A DNA stretch of 33,478 bases from Erysipelotrichaceae bacterium (GTDB lineage: Bacteria; Bacillota_I; Bacilli_A; Erysipelotrichales; Erysipelotrichaceae), in the NCBI GenBank assembly GCA_030526485.1, contig JAUNCS010000018.1, positions 2,165 through 35,642 on the forward strand, given 5' to 3'. Below the pieces are notes generated by a model. It searched no databases. It was not told the origin of the DNA and saw only the letters and a program-made list of their open reading frames with translations. Position numbers and translations under genes: made by a program. Below are positions 1 through 6,375 of this stretch, piece by piece. How positions within the stretch are numbered: the stretch's first letter is position 1; each line of letters opens with the position of its first letter.

Positions 1-2
1 AG

Positions 3-62
3 GAAGCAGAGAAGTATGTAAATACAATCAATGCATTCAAAGCATCTGCTTCAAACCAATAA
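3..62 (+). CDS. C-terminal end of an upstream gene (partial)
   Basis: The third frame is open from the window edge to a TAA and ends in ...NTINAFKASASNQ. It is followed after about 28 bases by a clear terminator, which is what the end of a real gene looks like. Only about 19 residues are visible, so no function can be given. It could also be a chance open stretch. Confidence 0.4.
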   Translation, partial: EAEKYVNTINAFKASASNQ

Positions 63-90
63 TTGCAGAACCAGTTAATTTCTTTAAGTT

Positions 91-120
91 GGGTAGTTCA
101 GAAAAACTGACTACCCTTTT
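91..120. terminator. Rho-independent terminator, probably bidirectional
   Basis: The arms GGGTAGTTCAG and CTGACTACCC pair with one bulged T around an A-rich loop, followed by TTTTGTTGTT on the + strand. It lies between the gene ending at 62 and the convergent gene ending at 132, so it can serve both. The minus-strand side has fewer Ts after the stem. Confidence 0.8.
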
Positions 121-131
121 GTTGTTACTAA

Positions 132-590
132 TTACATGTATTCAAGGAGACGATCGGCTTCTTTCGATAATTCCTCAAAAATTTGTTTATCTTTTTCGCT
201 CATATACTTTTCTAGTTTATTGCAGTCTTTAATAGAAGCAATTACGTCCATAATCAACATCTTGCTTCTGCTTGATCCTCTTCTTTGAGCACCTCTCAAC
301 ATCCTGACATTAAAAGCAAGTCTTCGTAGCTGAATTTGAATACTCTCTTCAAATTTTTGACCACAAATTTCACTTTCGTCTAATTTTCCAGGGTGTTTTT
401 GATTTACGTGCATCTCTTGATATTTTGAAAAGAATCCATCGAAATTTTCAACCCACTCTTTAGTAAGGTCCAAAACTTCAGTTAAACGACCTTTAGCAAA
501 TAAATCATTATCGTTCCACGCGCTTGTTTTTAAAATCCTTTCTCCTTTTTCATCATCAAAACAGCATACTTTAACAACAAATTTTCTCAT
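132..590 (-). CDS. Hypothetical protein, 152 aa, downstream of rep
   Basis: I do not recognise the family. The start is taken at 590 (MRKFVVKVCC) because AAAGGAGGT at 598-606 lies just upstream; starting at the earlier in-frame ATG would translate the RBS itself. The protein is soluble, charged and mostly helical, with no signal peptide or membrane segment. A basic stretch near residues 95-110 (RMLRGAQRRGSSRSK) could contact nucleic acid, but this is a guess. It has its own YCTATAHT box at 618-623 and lies in the same direction as rep, so it probably belongs to the replication/maintenance module. Confidence 0.7.
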   Translation of the reverse strand: MRKFVVKVCCFDDEKGERILKTSAWNDNDLFAKGRLTEVLDLTKEWVENFDGFFSKYQEMHVNQKHPGKLDESEICGQKFEESIQIQLRRLAFNVRMLRGAQRRGSSRSKMLIMDVIASIKDCNKLEKYMSEKDKQIFEELSKEADRLLEYM

Positions 591-617
591 TTTTTTTACC
601 TCCTTTGCTGTCAAGGA

Positions 618-623
618 AGTATA
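618..623 (-). promoter_or_regulatory. YCTATAHT promoter box for the 132-590 gene
   Basis: Read on the minus strand the sequence is TTTTCTATACTTCC, with TATACT 28 bases before the start codon. A possible weak -35 (TTTGAA, 16-base spacer) is present, unlike most other copies of this box. Confidence 0.55.
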
Positions 624-657
624 GAAAATTTATTTTTAGTTCAAACTTGACTAGGAA

Positions 658-1761
658 TTAAGCGAAAATTCTCTTAATTTCTTCAATTTTTGATCTCAGA
701 ATGCTAGCACACCAGTTTCTAGGTGTATGAATTTCACTTTTATCTGGATCTGCAAAGGCATAAGAAATATTCTCTATCATCTCACCAACAAGACGGTGAT
801 CGATAAGTGTTAAAGCAAGTCTATCGTCAGCTTTAGAGAAAGTGAAGAATACGTCTTTTACAAGTTCTTCTGCCTTCTTAACAAACTGGGCATTATGATA
901 CATATCGTGTCCACGTACCCAATTGAAGCCAATGTCATGGAATCTAAATGGATAAACACCTGCTTTGCCATTGTGATATGCATTGAATTCGTATAATCCA
1001 TCTGGGAAATCTTCAACATCATCCTTTAGTCTTGGGTCTTTAAAAGCATCATAAGCTTCATTGAGTTGTTTAATAGCTAATTCTCTAGCTTCACATTCCT
1101 TCTTCATTTGCTTAACAGTCATTCTAGAGAAAGAGATAGAAGAAGAGTTAGTACCATTTTCTTTTACGACGACGGAATTATCAGAATCTTCTTCCCCTAC
1201 TATCTTTAAAGTATCTACTATATCGTCGTTGTTATATATATTATTCTTACTCATATTATTTTTACTAGAGTTATTCTTATTAGGGTCTAAATTTTGGACT
1301 TCCGAAGGTATAGAATTTGGACTTCCGGAAGTATAATTTTTGGAAGTCCATTTTTTAGACTTCCAATTTTTGTTATTCCCTTGTTCATCATATTCATCAA
1401 GATCATCATCGTAACTATTGTTTCCGTAGATATAGTCATAAGGTGGCTGAAGAAGGTAAATTTTACTTGGCTTATTAGGAACTCGCTTTTCCTCGATAAG
1501 TTCAGCGTCTTCCAAAGCTTTCGCAGCTTTAATTGCTGTTGTTTTAGAACATCCTAAAATTTCCTGCATAGCTGCTCTGGTAAAGATGAGGTAAACATGA
1601 TTATTTTTGTCTATCCACCCATTTTTTAGAGAAAGTTTGTGGCGATCCAATAAATAAACATACAAAAGTTTGGCATCTGAGGACAGATCCATGTTGATTA
1701 ACCATTTTGGAAATTGTATATAAATATCAGACGCTGCTTGTTCTGCTGTGTAATAGTTCAT
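658..1761 (-). CDS. repA: RepA_N-family replication initiator
   Basis: Replication initiator of the RepA_N family, common on Bacillota plasmids and some integrative elements. The N-terminal 110 residues carry the family pattern: IQFPKWLI, then LSSDAKLLYVYLLDRHKLS, NGWIDKNNHVYLIFT, and the winged-helix region GCSKTTAIKAAKALEDAELIEEKR. The middle (about 125-205) is Asn/Ser/Lys-rich low complexity and coincides with repeats in the DNA that probably form the origin. The C-terminal region (about 215-367) is a separate helical domain ending in PRNWCASILRSKIEEIKRIFA, as expected for the host-adapted C-terminal domain of this family. The start is supported by AAAGGAG about 11 bases upstream. It is transcribed away from the parAB-like operon. 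Confidence 0.92.
   Translation of the reverse strand: MNYYTAEQAASDIYIQFPKWLINMDLSSDAKLLYVYLLDRHKLSLKNGWIDKNNHVYLIFTRAAMQEILGCSKTTAIKAAKALEDAELIEEKRVPNKPSKIYLLQPPYDYIYGNNSYDDDLDEYDEQGNNKNWKSKKWTSKNYTSGSPNSIPSEVQNLDPNKNNSSKNNMSKNNIYNNDDIVDTLKIVGEEDSDNSVVVKENGTNSSSISFSRMTVKQMKKECEARELAIKQLNEAYDAFKDPRLKDDVEDFPDGLYEFNAYHNGKAGVYPFRFHDIGFNWVRGHDMYHNAQFVKKAEELVKDVFFTFSKADDRLALTLIDHRLVGEMIENISYAFADPDKSEIHTPRNWCASILRSKIEEIKRIFA
1292..1366. repeat. Iteron-like repeats inside rep (candidate oriV)
   Basis: Cores GGACTTCC at 1296 and 1319, the inverted core GGAAGTCC at 1342, and AGACTTCC at 1357. The first three are spaced exactly 23 bases apart. The second sits in a perfect 12-bp palindrome, ACTTCCGGAAGT. 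RepA_N replicons are known to carry their origin as repeats within the rep coding sequence, between the regions encoding the N- and C-terminal domains, and that is the position here. Confidence 0.75.
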
Positions 1762-1792
1762 AGGACATACTCCTTTCAGTTCCGTTTTAGTA

Positions 1793-1798
1793 AGTATA
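1793..1798 (-). promoter_or_regulatory. YCTATAHT promoter box for rep
   Basis: Minus-strand reading CGATTTCTATACTTAC, with TATACT 32 bases before the rep start and no -35 consensus. The 17 bases AATCGATTTCTATACTT are identical to those before the cpaB-like gene (19049), so the rep and Tad promoters look co-regulated. Confidence 0.65.
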
Positions 1799-1806
1799 GA
1801 AATCGA

Positions 1807-1862
1807 TTTTTCAGAGAAAGAAAAATGCTCTGAAAAACTTGCTAAAAAGTCCTCCAGAGCAT
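1807..1862. repeat. Nested inverted repeats upstream of rep promoter
   Basis: TTTTTCAGAG (1807-1816) and CTCTGAAAAA (1828-1837) form a perfect 10-bp inverted repeat. Overlapping it, ATGCTCTG (1825-1832) and CAGAGCAT (1855-1862) form a second perfect one. The two cannot form at the same time. They could be a repressor operator or a folded region just upstream of the rep box. Confidence 0.55.
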
Positions 1863-1872
1863 GACAAAAACG

Positions 1873-1901
1873 TTGCTAATAACCTCGTTTTTTGGTATAA
1901 T
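1873..1901 (+). promoter_or_regulatory. Promoter of short RNA gene A
   Basis: TTGCTA, a 17-base spacer, then TATAAT preceded by TGG, which is an extended -10. The predicted transcript start is near 1908. No start codon with an RBS follows before the terminator. Confidence 0.7.
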
Positions 1902-1907
1902 TAACTT

Positions 1908-1980
1908 GGTTAGATAAGTATACCAATGACTTATAGCAATTGGTTAAAAGATCGAGGATGTTGGTAGCATCCTTTTTCTT
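1908..1980 (+). ncRNA. Short RNA A, about 75 nt, UUGGUAG-loop terminator hairpin
   Basis: Between a strong promoter and a terminator there is about 75 nt without coding capacity. The first hairpin has arms ATAAGT (1914-1919) and ACTTAT (1929-1934). The terminator hairpin is AGGATG-(TTGGTAG)-CATCCT at 1955-1973, followed by TTTTTCTTTT. It is divergent from rep, the usual place for a plasmid copy-number or partition RNA. It would be antisense to rep mRNA only if rep also had a promoter beyond 1980, which I do not see clearly. The loop TTGGTAG recurs in hairpins near 24.93 and 26.56 kb. Confidence 0.6.
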
Positions 1981-2050
1981 TTATCTAGACTAATTTCACT
2001 ATTAAGTTAACATATAGAAAAAGAAAAAACAATAAAAAATAGAAAATACG

Positions 2051-2089
2051 ACAGAACTGTCTTGCATAGTTCTGTTTTTTTGTTATACT
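2051..2089 (+). promoter_or_regulatory. Promoter with overlapping hairpin/operator before the HTH-parAB genes
   Basis: ACAGAACT (2051-2058) and AGTTCTGT (2068-2075) form a perfect 8-bp inverted repeat followed by seven Ts, which resembles a terminator. Its loop contains the -35 TTGCAT (2062-2067); the -10 TATACT is at 2084-2089 (16-base spacer). The predicted start is about 2096, the A of the ATG itself. The overlap suggests an operator or a read-through block from short RNA A. Confidence 0.6.
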
Positions 2090-2095
2090 AATGGT

Positions 2096-2578
2096 ATGAA
2101 AGATCAAGAAATCATACCGTTTTACGGGTTATTAAATAGTGTTATAGATGATATTTCCGATATTAGAGCGGCTTCTAAGTCGAATTACATATCAAATTTA
2201 CTTAGAGATAATGGTGTAAAAATAACACCAAGGTCTATCCAGAGATATAGATCCGGAGAAAGTGTGCCTTCGTTTGAAATAGCATCAAAAATTTTGGATG
2301 TATTAGGTGCTGAGTTTAGCGTTGAGTATATACAGAATTGTTTAAAAGAAGGCAAAAGATATAAAAGTGAAAATGATGGGGTGCAAAAAACTGTTTACAA
2401 AAAAATAACCATCAATTCTAAAGATATTAATATCGGTGACATAAGTATTCAAGACTTAATGTCTTTAATAGAAGAAAGAGTTAATGAGCTCTATCCAGAA
2501 AAAAACAATGGTTTTTCTTATTATGTAGAAAAACTCATAGAAAAAGATTTGTTAGAAAGTATTGTAACGGAGGATTGA
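2096..2578 (+). CDS. Helix-turn-helix protein preceding parA
   Basis: A 160-aa protein with a likely XRE-like HTH at about residues 22-62 (SNLLRDNGVKITPRSIQRYRSGESVPSFEI), where a Gln-Arg-Tyr recognition helix is followed by the typical SGESVPS turn. The remaining 100 residues are charged and unrecognised. It ends two bases before the parA start and shares its operon, so it probably regulates the partition operon or is an accessory partition protein. No Shine-Dalgarno sequence precedes the ATG. The promoter at 2062-2089 would start transcription at the ATG, so the mRNA may be leaderless. Confidence 0.75.
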   Translation: MKDQEIIPFYGLLNSVIDDISDIRAASKSNYISNLLRDNGVKITPRSIQRYRSGESVPSFEIASKILDVLGAEFSVEYIQNCLKEGKRYKSENDGVQKTVYKKITINSKDINIGDISIQDLMSLIEERVNELYPEKNNGFSYYVEKLIEKDLLESIVTED

Positions 2579-2580
2579 AA

Positions 2581-3618
2581 ATGAATATTGAAGATATAAG
2601 AAAAGAACTAAATGGTACAAAAGTTCATGCTTTTATTGTTCAGAAAGGCGGTACTGGTAAGACAACATCTTGTAGTTCTGTAGCCTACGCAATGGCTCAA
2701 AAAGGTTTTAAAGTCTTAGTCATCGACTCAGATTCACAGGCATCACTATCTGGCTTATGTGGGATTCTACCACAAGATGAAGATAATTGGGATGAAGAAC
2801 CATCGGTTTTAACTTTGCAAGACATTTTTGATTATTATAAAGAATGTTTAACAACTAAAACTAACCCTCGTTTCGAAGCTATTAAAGAAGTAATCATCCG
2901 CCCTACGTACAATGCGAAGGTTAGAAAAAACGTAACCGTAGATGGTAGAAATAGATTTCAATATGAAGATGAAAAAATCGAATTTGGATTTGATTTGATT
3001 CCTGCAGATATTACTCTTGCTAATGCCGAACTTATGCTTGGTTCAGGGAAATACGGCGCTAAATCAGGGTTCGCATTATTAAATATTATCGAGGTTATTA
3101 AAGAAAATACGGATTATGATTATATTTTGATAGATTGTCCTCCAGCTTTGGGAATGCTTGCAACTAACGCATTAGCTGCATCTGTTGATGGATGTATTAT
3201 TCCAATTAATTTGGAAGTAATGACTTTAAGAGGTTGTCAAAATGTCATTGAGGTTGTTGCGGAAATGCAAGGTATTCTACAAAACTCTGGTATTGTTCAT
3301 AAAGGTGTGTTGGGCATATTAAAAAACGAATACAATCCTAGATTTGTTTCTCAAAGAGATTTCAATAGTGTTGTTGATAAATTCTTTCCAATTCCTTCGT
3401 TTGAAACAACAATTCCACAAAGTTCAAATTGTAATGCTGCACATAGTATTGGCAAACTTTACAGTCAATATGATTCAAAAGCTAGGGTTGCATTTGATAA
3501 ATTGGTTGATGAAATTGTTAACGAAGATATTAGAAGGGCTGGGGAGAAAGAATCAATCATTGTTAATAAACTAGGAGCAATTGCAAAGCAAGCGCTTGAA
3601 GGGGTTGAAGGTGAATAA
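2581..3618 (+). CDS. parA: ParA-family partition ATPase
   Basis: Deviant Walker A ATPase of the ParA/Soj family, which moves plasmid copies over the nucleoid with ParB. From the chosen start, QKGGTGKTTS lies at residues 21-30 (signature lysine K22). VLVIDSDSQASLSG follows as the A' region, and YDYILIDCPPALGMLATNAL is the Walker B region. Length (345 aa) is typical. ATG 2581 is preferred over the TTG at 2575 because GGAGG (2569-2573) is 7 bases upstream of it. An insert between A' and Walker B (about residues 60-120) is longer than in chromosomal Soj. parB follows two bases later. Confidence 0.93.
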   Translation: MNIEDIRKELNGTKVHAFIVQKGGTGKTTSCSSVAYAMAQKGFKVLVIDSDSQASLSGLCGILPQDEDNWDEEPSVLTLQDIFDYYKECLTTKTNPRFEAIKEVIIRPTYNAKVRKNVTVDGRNRFQYEDEKIEFGFDLIPADITLANAELMLGSGKYGAKSGFALLNIIEVIKENTDYDYILIDCPPALGMLATNALAASVDGCIIPINLEVMTLRGCQNVIEVVAEMQGILQNSGIVHKGVLGILKNEYNPRFVSQRDFNSVVDKFFPIPSFETTIPQSSNCNAAHSIGKLYSQYDSKARVAFDKLVDEIVNEDIRRAGEKESIIVNKLGAIAKQALEGVEGE

Positions 3619-3620
3619 AT

Positions 3621-4676
3621 ATGAGTAGATTAGGTAAAATGATAAATATCACACAAGAAAAAACAATTGATGTTTCAAAAATGAATTTATCATCAGCGTT
3701 TACTTCAAACAAAGGATCTTTAGATGAAACAATAAAAGTTTCAATGAATCTTATTTGCGGAAGATTTAAAAATGATTATATTATCGATCCATCTCAGACA
3801 AAAGTGCTGATTAAATCTATTGAAAAAGAAGGTTTGTTACAGCCAATAGTTTTAATGAATATTGAAGATTATTTAGCTTCTAATAATGTGTTGGATGATG
3901 AAAAAGAATACTACACGTCAATGCTGGATAAGGGCTTTACGTATTTTATTGTCGCAGGACATAGACGATTTCGAGCATACGCATCATTATTGTCTGGAGA
4001 GTTAATCGAGACAAACGATGCGCTTGAAAATTTTTATAAAAAGATAAAAGACGAATCTACAGAGATTGGGTCAAAGTTTATCGTTCAAATTGGAAAAAAG
4101 AGCGAAGAGCCATGGACAAAAATATTAGCAATAATTGCTAACCCAGACAATTTAGATGAAATACTTGCTTATCTACATTCGAATATTACAGCTAGAAATC
4201 CTTCTCAATTTGAAATAATAGCTAGTGTTTACAACCAATTAGTTAGGACTGGTGAGCTAGAAAAAATGTTTGAACATGCAAAGAGCCAGGATAAAAGAGC
4301 AAAGGAAAATGCTGTTATTGTTGACTATATAAACAAGCAATATGCCATCAAAGTTGATAAAGGATGGGTGAGCAAAACTACTTCAATTCTCAAAAAAGTT
4401 AATCCAAAAATTGTTGAATGTATTTATGAAGGAAAGGTTGGGGCTAAAGCGATTGCTGAAATTTTGCCTATCTATGAGTTGATTGTAGAATCTAATCAAG
4501 AAGAACTTCTTCTTAATGAAATAGAAAATAAAAAATTCAAATCTTCAAACTGGAAGAAAAAATTCGCTGATGCAAATGAAGAAAAAGAAATTAAATCCCC
4601 TAAATTTATCGATGTTTTAATGAAAATTAAAAACGGGGATATGTCCATCGATGAAGCGATAGAGTTGTATAAATAA
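3621..4676 (+). CDS. parB: ParB-family partition protein
   Basis: ParB/Spo0J/RepB family CTP-dependent centromere-binding protein, 351 aa. Family motifs are GLLQPIV (71-77) and the signature GHRRFRAY (113-120). A central region (about 190-280) rich in helices fits the HTH DNA-binding part, and the acidic/basic C-terminus would dimerise. The start has a GAAGGTGA RBS overlapping the end of parA, indicating translational coupling. Two 20-bp palindromic sites lie immediately after the stop codon and are the obvious binding targets. Confidence 0.9.
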   Translation: MSRLGKMINITQEKTIDVSKMNLSSAFTSNKGSLDETIKVSMNLICGRFKNDYIIDPSQTKVLIKSIEKEGLLQPIVLMNIEDYLASNNVLDDEKEYYTSMLDKGFTYFIVAGHRRFRAYASLLSGELIETNDALENFYKKIKDESTEIGSKFIVQIGKKSEEPWTKILAIIANPDNLDEILAYLHSNITARNPSQFEIIASVYNQLVRTGELEKMFEHAKSQDKRAKENAVIVDYINKQYAIKVDKGWVSKTTSILKKVNPKIVECIYEGKVGAKAIAEILPIYELIVESNQEELLLNEIENKKFKSSNWKKKFADANEEKEIKSPKFIDVLMKIKNGDMSIDEAIELYK

Positions 4677-4680
4677 AAGA

Positions 4681-4739
4681 ACGTTGAACGGTTCAACCAA
4701 AATGAAAACGGTTACATTTACGTTGAACCGTTCAACCAA
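4681..4739. repeat. parS: Two parS-like palindromes
   Basis: ACGTTGAACGGTTCAACCAA at 4681-4700 and ACGTTGAACCGTTCAACCAA at 4720-4739 are identical except for the central base. Each contains the quasi-palindrome GTTGAAC-S-GTTCAAC and starts 39 bp after the other. A further half site, GTTGAA, occurs at 4745. Location directly behind parB is typical for centromere sites of parAB operons. A binding site for the HTH protein at 2096 is the alternative. Confidence 0.7.
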
Positions 4740-4780
4740 CTTTTGTTGAATGTGATTTTATTGGTACTGAAATTAGTGGT

Positions 4781-5058
4781 ATAAGGATGCTAAAATCCTT
4801 ATATTATCAGTTAAAAAGAGGTTTCATCGGTGCAAGTCACCGTGGTGACTTCAGTAAATAACAAAGCAACAAATGAGAAATTGTATGAAATGGTAATTGT
4901 GTTAGTATGGATACAATTTACATAATTTTCCCACCGGTGGGAGAAAAATACCGAAATTTTGCCTAGGAGCAAAAAAACGGTAAATGATGGCTGAAATGCC
5001 ATACAAATGCTTGCCAAGAAATGAAAGACGGCCAACTCAAACTCCAAGAGTTGTTTCC
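4781..5058 (+). ncRNA. Candidate structured RNA in a 414-base gene-free region
   Basis: No gene is supported between 4677 and 5090. Six or more perfect stems occur in series: ATAAGGAT/ATCCTTAT (4781/4795), CGGTG/CACCG (4828/4838) overlapping the exclusive alternative AAGTCACC/GGTGACTT (4834/4844), AAATTGTAT/ATACAATTT (4878/4911), TCCCACC/GGTGGGA (4929/4936), TACCG+TTTTGC/GCAAAA+CGGTA (4949-4982), ATGGC/GCCAT (4987/4998) and CAACTC/GAGTTG (5033/5048). An extended -10 (TGGTATAAG, 4777-4785) could start it. It matches no riboswitch I can recall. An oriT or a protein-binding DNA region is the main alternative. Confidence 0.5.
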
Positions 5059-5064
5059 TATAAT
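5059..5064 (+). promoter_or_regulatory. YCTATAHT box for the prepilin peptidase gene
   Basis: TTTCCTATAATCCC, with TATAAT 27 bases before the ATG, directly after the CAACTC/GAGTTG hairpin and without a -35 consensus. Confidence 0.6.
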
Positions 5065-5090
5065 CCCAATAAACAAGGAGTTATATTTAC

Positions 5091-5744
5091 ATGAATATAT
5101 GTTTAAGTGGGATATTAACAGTAATGTTAATCGTGACAAATTTATTAATATCTTTTCTCGCCTTAATAGCCTGGAATTGGTCTATTAAGGAAGAAGGAAA
5201 AATGTATGCTTTTGAGAAAGAAAGTATACCTATCACGTTGGGAATGGTCTTATTGTTTCTGGTATTATCGATTAAACAAGTACCCTTCTCTATCGTGAGA
5301 GCGATGAGTGTTTGGGTACTTTTTATTATCTATTTGCCAATGGTGGCCTCAGATATCCAAACACATACAATACCAAAAAGATATGCAATAGCCTTCCCTA
5401 TTCTTGCATCGGCAACCATAGCGGTTTACCAGCAGTCATTACAGTTTGGAATGATGACAGTTCTAATGTTTCTACTGACCATCATTTTAGTTACTATAGC
5501 TGCCCTGTTCCTCTATGAGATTCCATCAGTTTTTAATGGTTTTGGGTATGCCGACTTTGTAGGATTTGCTGAGATGATAACTCTAGGCTTTGCATTAAGA
5601 GTTGAACCTGTAATGCTTTGCATTAGTCTTATAGTTCTAAGTCTATGCGCCCTACTTTTTGGTAATCGAAAGAAAGGATATGCATTTGTCCCGGTTCTAC
5701 TATTAGCAGTTCCACTTGGAATGCTAATGGGATATATGATTTAG
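5091..5744 (+). CDS. tadV: A24 prepilin peptidase, TadV/CpaA-like
   Basis: Integral membrane aspartic peptidase that removes prepilin leaders at the inner face of the membrane. The sequence is almost entirely hydrophobic, with about six membrane segments in 217 aa. The two catalytic aspartates of the A24 family are visible: D88 in SDIQTHTIPKRY (family pattern D-x-x-x-x-x-IP-x) and D155 in GFGYAD (family pattern GxGD, here G-F-G-Y-A-D, slightly divergent). It lacks the N-terminal methylase domain of PilD, as TadV/CpaA proteins do. Its substrates are probably the three pilin-like proteins at 15338, 27634 and 28061, which carry G-S-[LI]-S-L leader junctions. RBS AAGGAG lies 10 bases upstream. 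Confidence 0.85.
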   Translation: MNICLSGILTVMLIVTNLLISFLALIAWNWSIKEEGKMYAFEKESIPITLGMVLLFLVLSIKQVPFSIVRAMSVWVLFIIYLPMVASDIQTHTIPKRYAIAFPILASATIAVYQQSLQFGMMTVLMFLLTIILVTIAALFLYEIPSVFNGFGYADFVGFAEMITLGFALRVEPVMLCISLIVLSLCALLFGNRKKGYAFVPVLLLAVPLGMLMGYMI

Positions 5745-5745
5745 A

Positions 5746-5825
5746 ATTACGAAAAATTTTAACGGTTAAAAAATTTCGTAAAGCTAAAAATACGCAGTTA
5801 TTCACGGCGTGAAAAAGTGAGTAAA
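5746..5825 (+). promoter_or_regulatory. Duplicated two-hairpin leader, copy 1
   Basis: About 80 bases that align without gaps to 6271-6350 (roughly 70 of 80 identical). Hairpin 1 pairs TTACGAAA with TTTCGTAA around TTTT/AAAA. Hairpin 2 is TACGCA-(G)-TT-(A)-TTCACG/CGTGAA-(A)-AA-(G)-TGAGTA at 5791-5823. It ends just before the RBS of the 5848 gene, so it is probably a 5' leader acting on translation or termination. Confidence 0.65.
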
Positions 5826-5847
5826 AAATAAATAAAGGAGAAAAATT

Positions 5848-6243
5848 ATGAACACAAAATTTAAGAGATTTATTATTTTATCAGCTATCTGGTTTGCTTT
5901 CTGGATCTTCATTGGAAGACACATTACTGACCGTGTGCTTTGGCCTTGCTTCTGTTTTGGTCTTTGGAATATCTATGTATTTTGCTGGGGTATCTCTGCG
6001 CTTAAAAGAAAGATTACAAATAAGCTAAACGGTTTTGATGATGCTAAACAGTACGCAAGTGAAATCGGCTATGAACTTGATATGAAAAGACTTGAAGGAA
6101 AGCTGGCAGATCTTGAAAATACAATTAAAGAAAATGCTGAATATTATAATTCACTGGAATACAAGTACGAGGTTCTTGACTCATTCTCAATCAGACAGCT
6201 TGAGAATTATCTTGAAATCAGAAAGAAAGGTGAAAAGTATTAA
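5848..6243 (+). CDS. Small membrane protein with C-terminal coiled coil
   Basis: Unrecognised 131-aa protein. Two membrane segments occupy about residues 8-50 (FIILSAIWFAFWIFIG and WPCFCFGLWNIYVFCWGI). A cytoplasmic helix follows, with heptad-like spacing at about 75-130 (LEGKLADLENTIKENAEYY). It lies between tadV and the 452-aa unknown gene, each of the last two having its own copy of the same structured leader. That suggests a structural or assembly role in the secretion apparatus, but this is inference from position. RBS AAAGGAG is 7-8 bases upstream. Confidence 0.75.
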   Translation: MNTKFKRFIILSAIWFAFWIFIGRHITDRVLWPCFCFGLWNIYVFCWGISALKRKITNKLNGFDDAKQYASEIGYELDMKRLEGKLADLENTIKENAEYYNSLEYKYEVLDSFSIRQLENYLEIRKKGEKY

Positions 6244-6248
6244 GATTC

Positions 6249-6254
6249 TATAAT
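6249..6254 (+). promoter_or_regulatory. YCTATAHT box before leader copy 2
   Basis: GATTCTATAATTTGCC directly after the stop codon of the 5848 gene. Transcription would start near 6261, so leader copy 2 would form the first 90 nt of the mRNA. Confidence 0.5.
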
Positions 6255-6270
6255 TTGCCATGCTATAGAA

Positions 6271-6350
6271 ATTACGAAAAATTTTAACGGTTGAAAAATT
6301 TCGTAAAAGGAAAAATACGCACTTGTTCACGTCGTGAAGAACTGCGTAAA
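6271..6350 (+). promoter_or_regulatory. Duplicated two-hairpin leader, copy 2
   Basis: Second copy of the 5746-5825 element. Hairpin 2 is TACGCA-(C)-TT-(G)-TTCACG/CGTGAA-(G)-AA-(C)-TGCGTA at 6316-6348. Compared with copy 1, the outer stem is perfect here, and both homo-mismatches have changed on both sides (G.G to C.C, A.A to G.G). The structure is therefore kept while the sequence drifts. It lies before the RBS GGAGG of the 6376 gene. Confidence 0.65.
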
Positions 6351-6375
6351 TGCAAATTATATGGAGGCAAATTAA

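Noticed and set aside
1061-1557. + strand open frames within rep
   Set aside because: They are antisense to a clear RepA_N gene, lack RBSs and have improbable hydrophobic composition.
4788-4862. 24-aa ORF starting MLKSLYYQ in the structured gap
   Set aside because: No properly spaced RBS, and it runs through several hairpins with no sign of coding constraint.
4781-5064. Group II intron, T-box or cyclic-di-GMP riboswitch in the structured gap
   Set aside because: No GTGYG intron start, no domain V, no T-box GGTGGNACCGCG motif and no recognisable riboswitch core could be found.
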